Assembly (NCBI GenBank): GCA_001899315.1 | Contig: MOYA01000001.1 | Span: forward strand, 2,744,529-2,808,528 | Direction of reading: 5' to 3' | Source: Candidatus Obscuribacter phosphatis | GTDB taxonomy: Bacteria > Cyanobacteriota > Vampirovibrionia > Obscuribacterales > Obscuribacteraceae | Length of the DNA stretch: 64,000 nucleotides | Part shown: one piece after another, positions 63,097 to 64,000 of the stretch | How the letters are laid out: each line of letters begins with the position of its first letter | Position numbering within the stretch: position 1 is the stretch's first letter | Notes under the pieces: generated by a model | Told to the model about the DNA's origin: nothing | What the model saw: only the letters and a program-made list of their open reading frames with translations | Databases searched by the model: none | Made by a program: the position numbers and the translations under genes

Positions 63097-64000
63097 ATGA
63101 CCAGACTAACCAGATTAAGCTTGCTGTCAATGTTATCGACTCTGCTTGCAACACTTGCAGCAGCTCAATCTATTGCTCAATCATCGCTTCCCAGCTTGCC
63201 ACGGGGCGTAGAAATAGGACAAGCCAGTCGCTTTCAAGTGCACATCGAAACCACGATGAATAACAGTGCCAGACAGCCTTTACCAAGACAGATCAGAGTC
63301 TGGCATGCCCTACCTGTGTTGACGCCTTGGAGCCGAACCAATCGCCTGCCTGGCGCAACCTCTTACAACTTCGAACCGCGAAACGGCAAATTTGAAGCTG
63401 AAGCCGACCAAAGAAGCGGACACATTTATTTTGAAGAGAACCGGCCTTTTCAAGCAGGCACTGCCCTAAATTTCAAAACCGACTTTGAAGTCTTTTCTGC
63501 GCCGCGGCACTTTAGCCCAGATAATCTCAGATGCAGCTTTCACGACTATAAAAAAAGCGACTTTAGCAAAGCCGATAAACTGCAACCTGTCTTGCCCGAA
63601 CTGCAAATTCTGTCGCAACAACTAAAGAGCGACTCGCCCATAACTTATGTGCGCAATATCAGTGATTGGCTCAAGCAGAACATAGAATACGATGACTCGG
63701 TCAGCTTTGGCGCCACCGATACCCGCGCCATTCTTAGGGCTAAAAAAGGTCATTGCGGACATTCCGCCAATATTTTCAAACAACTCTGCCAAGCGCAAGG
63801 CGTACCATACCGCAGCGCTTGGGGTCTATTTCTAGCAGACCGCTCCGTCTTGAACTCGATGGGCAAGAGCCCCGAAAGCTACTCTTACTATCACACCTGG
63901 AATGAGGTTTGTTTCCCCAATATTGGCTGGGTTGAAGTAGATCCAAGCAGACCTGATTGTTTTGATATTCCGGCAAATTATGTAATCAACAATTCTTCCT
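63097..64000 (+). CDS. Transglutaminase-like secreted protein (3' truncated by window)
   Basis: At least 301 aa; the frame runs off the window end. A signal peptide (about 1-30) is followed by a beta-rich N-terminal region and a transglutaminase-like (papain-fold) domain with the full triad by pattern: Cys220 in KGHCGHSAN, His266 in YYHTWNEV and Asp282 in VEVDPSRPD. Such proteins are proteases or amidases, often acting on peptides or cell-surface proteins. ATG 63097 has no strong ribosome site. The C-terminus is not seen. Confidence 0.88.
   Translation, partial: MTRLTRLSLLSMLSTLLATLAAAQSIAQSSLPSLPRGVEIGQASRFQVHIETTMNNSARQPLPRQIRVWHALPVLTPWSRTNRLPGATSYNFEPRNGKFEAEADQRSGHIYFEENRPFQAGTALNFKTDFEVFSAPRHFSPDNLRCSFHDYKKSDFSKADKLQPVLPELQILSQQLKSDSPITYVRNISDWLKQNIEYDDSVSFGATDTRAILRAKKGHCGHSANIFKQLCQAQGVPYRSAWGLFLADRSVLNSMGKSPESYSYYHTWNEVCFPNIGWVEVDPSRPDCFDIPANYVINNSS

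Overview
The window looks like a chromosomal segment of a non-photosynthetic relative of cyanobacteria, most likely the Vampirovibrionia/Melainabacteria (Obscuribacterales-like). This is an inference, not a database result. It rests on a cyanobacterial-style fusion of mannose-1-phosphate guanylyltransferase to a degenerate phosphomannomutase, a PurA N-terminus of cyanobacterial type, a phasin-like protein, several soluble and membrane kinases, and many large low-complexity or unknown proteins. No photosynthesis gene, insertion sequence, prophage, CRISPR array or rRNA operon is visible. Genes are dense on both strands, with mixed ATG/GTG/TTG starts.

Layout. 1-6.2 kb (+): the tail of an unknown gene, a small helical protein, two tandem membrane-anchored Ser/Thr kinases with a PH-like segment between the membrane anchor and the kinase domain, and a large DUF2339-type membrane protein. 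6.2-10.2 kb (-): an ABC-2 exporter whose second permease is fused to a CPBP membrane protease. 10.3-13.1 kb (-): a MobA-like transferase, an enoyl-CoA hydratase, HMG-CoA lyase and a 70-residue biotin carrier, resembling part of a leucine/acyl-CoA catabolic operon without its carboxylase. 13.3-15.8 kb (-): a WG-repeat low-complexity protein and an unknown protein. 15.9-20.8 kb (-): a sugar nucleotidyltransferase/PMM fusion, a GT4 glycosyltransferase and GpsA, pointing to envelope glycan or lipid synthesis. 20.8-25.6 kb (-): a phosphorelay set of histidine kinase, two CheY-like regulators and an HPt-REC-REC-GGDEF protein. 25.7-30.3 kb (-): a secreted Gln-rich protein and a peptide ABC importer without ATPase genes.

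30.3-33.1 kb (+): a strong promoter, rpmG, tRNA-Trp, secE, nusG, rplK and rplA, closed by a perfect 36-bp palindromic terminator. rplJ/rplL do not follow. 33.1-34.6 kb: two divergent TadE-like pseudopilins. 34.7-40.7 kb: a DnaJ-family co-chaperone, TPR proteins, DNA polymerase III delta' and purA with a strong promoter and a 200-nt leader. 40.8-54.4 kb: a large unknown membrane-anchored protein, a phasin-like protein, a PafA-like phosphatase that has lost most metal ligands, polA, an amino acid permease, a 3-hydroxyacyl-CoA dehydrogenase, an AI-2E family protein and a Ca2+/cation antiporter. 54.5-64 kb: gatC, pyrG, a secreted WD40 protein, a DUF1643 protein, CorA, several unknown proteins, an FCP1/NIF-type HAD phosphatase and a transglutaminase-like secreted protein cut by the window end.

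The most unusual items are the paired PH-like/kinase proteins, the PafA-like pseudoenzyme, the ABC permease-CPBP fusion, the WG-repeat protein, and the compact tRNA-Trp/secE junction. No complete new defence or mobile system is evident.
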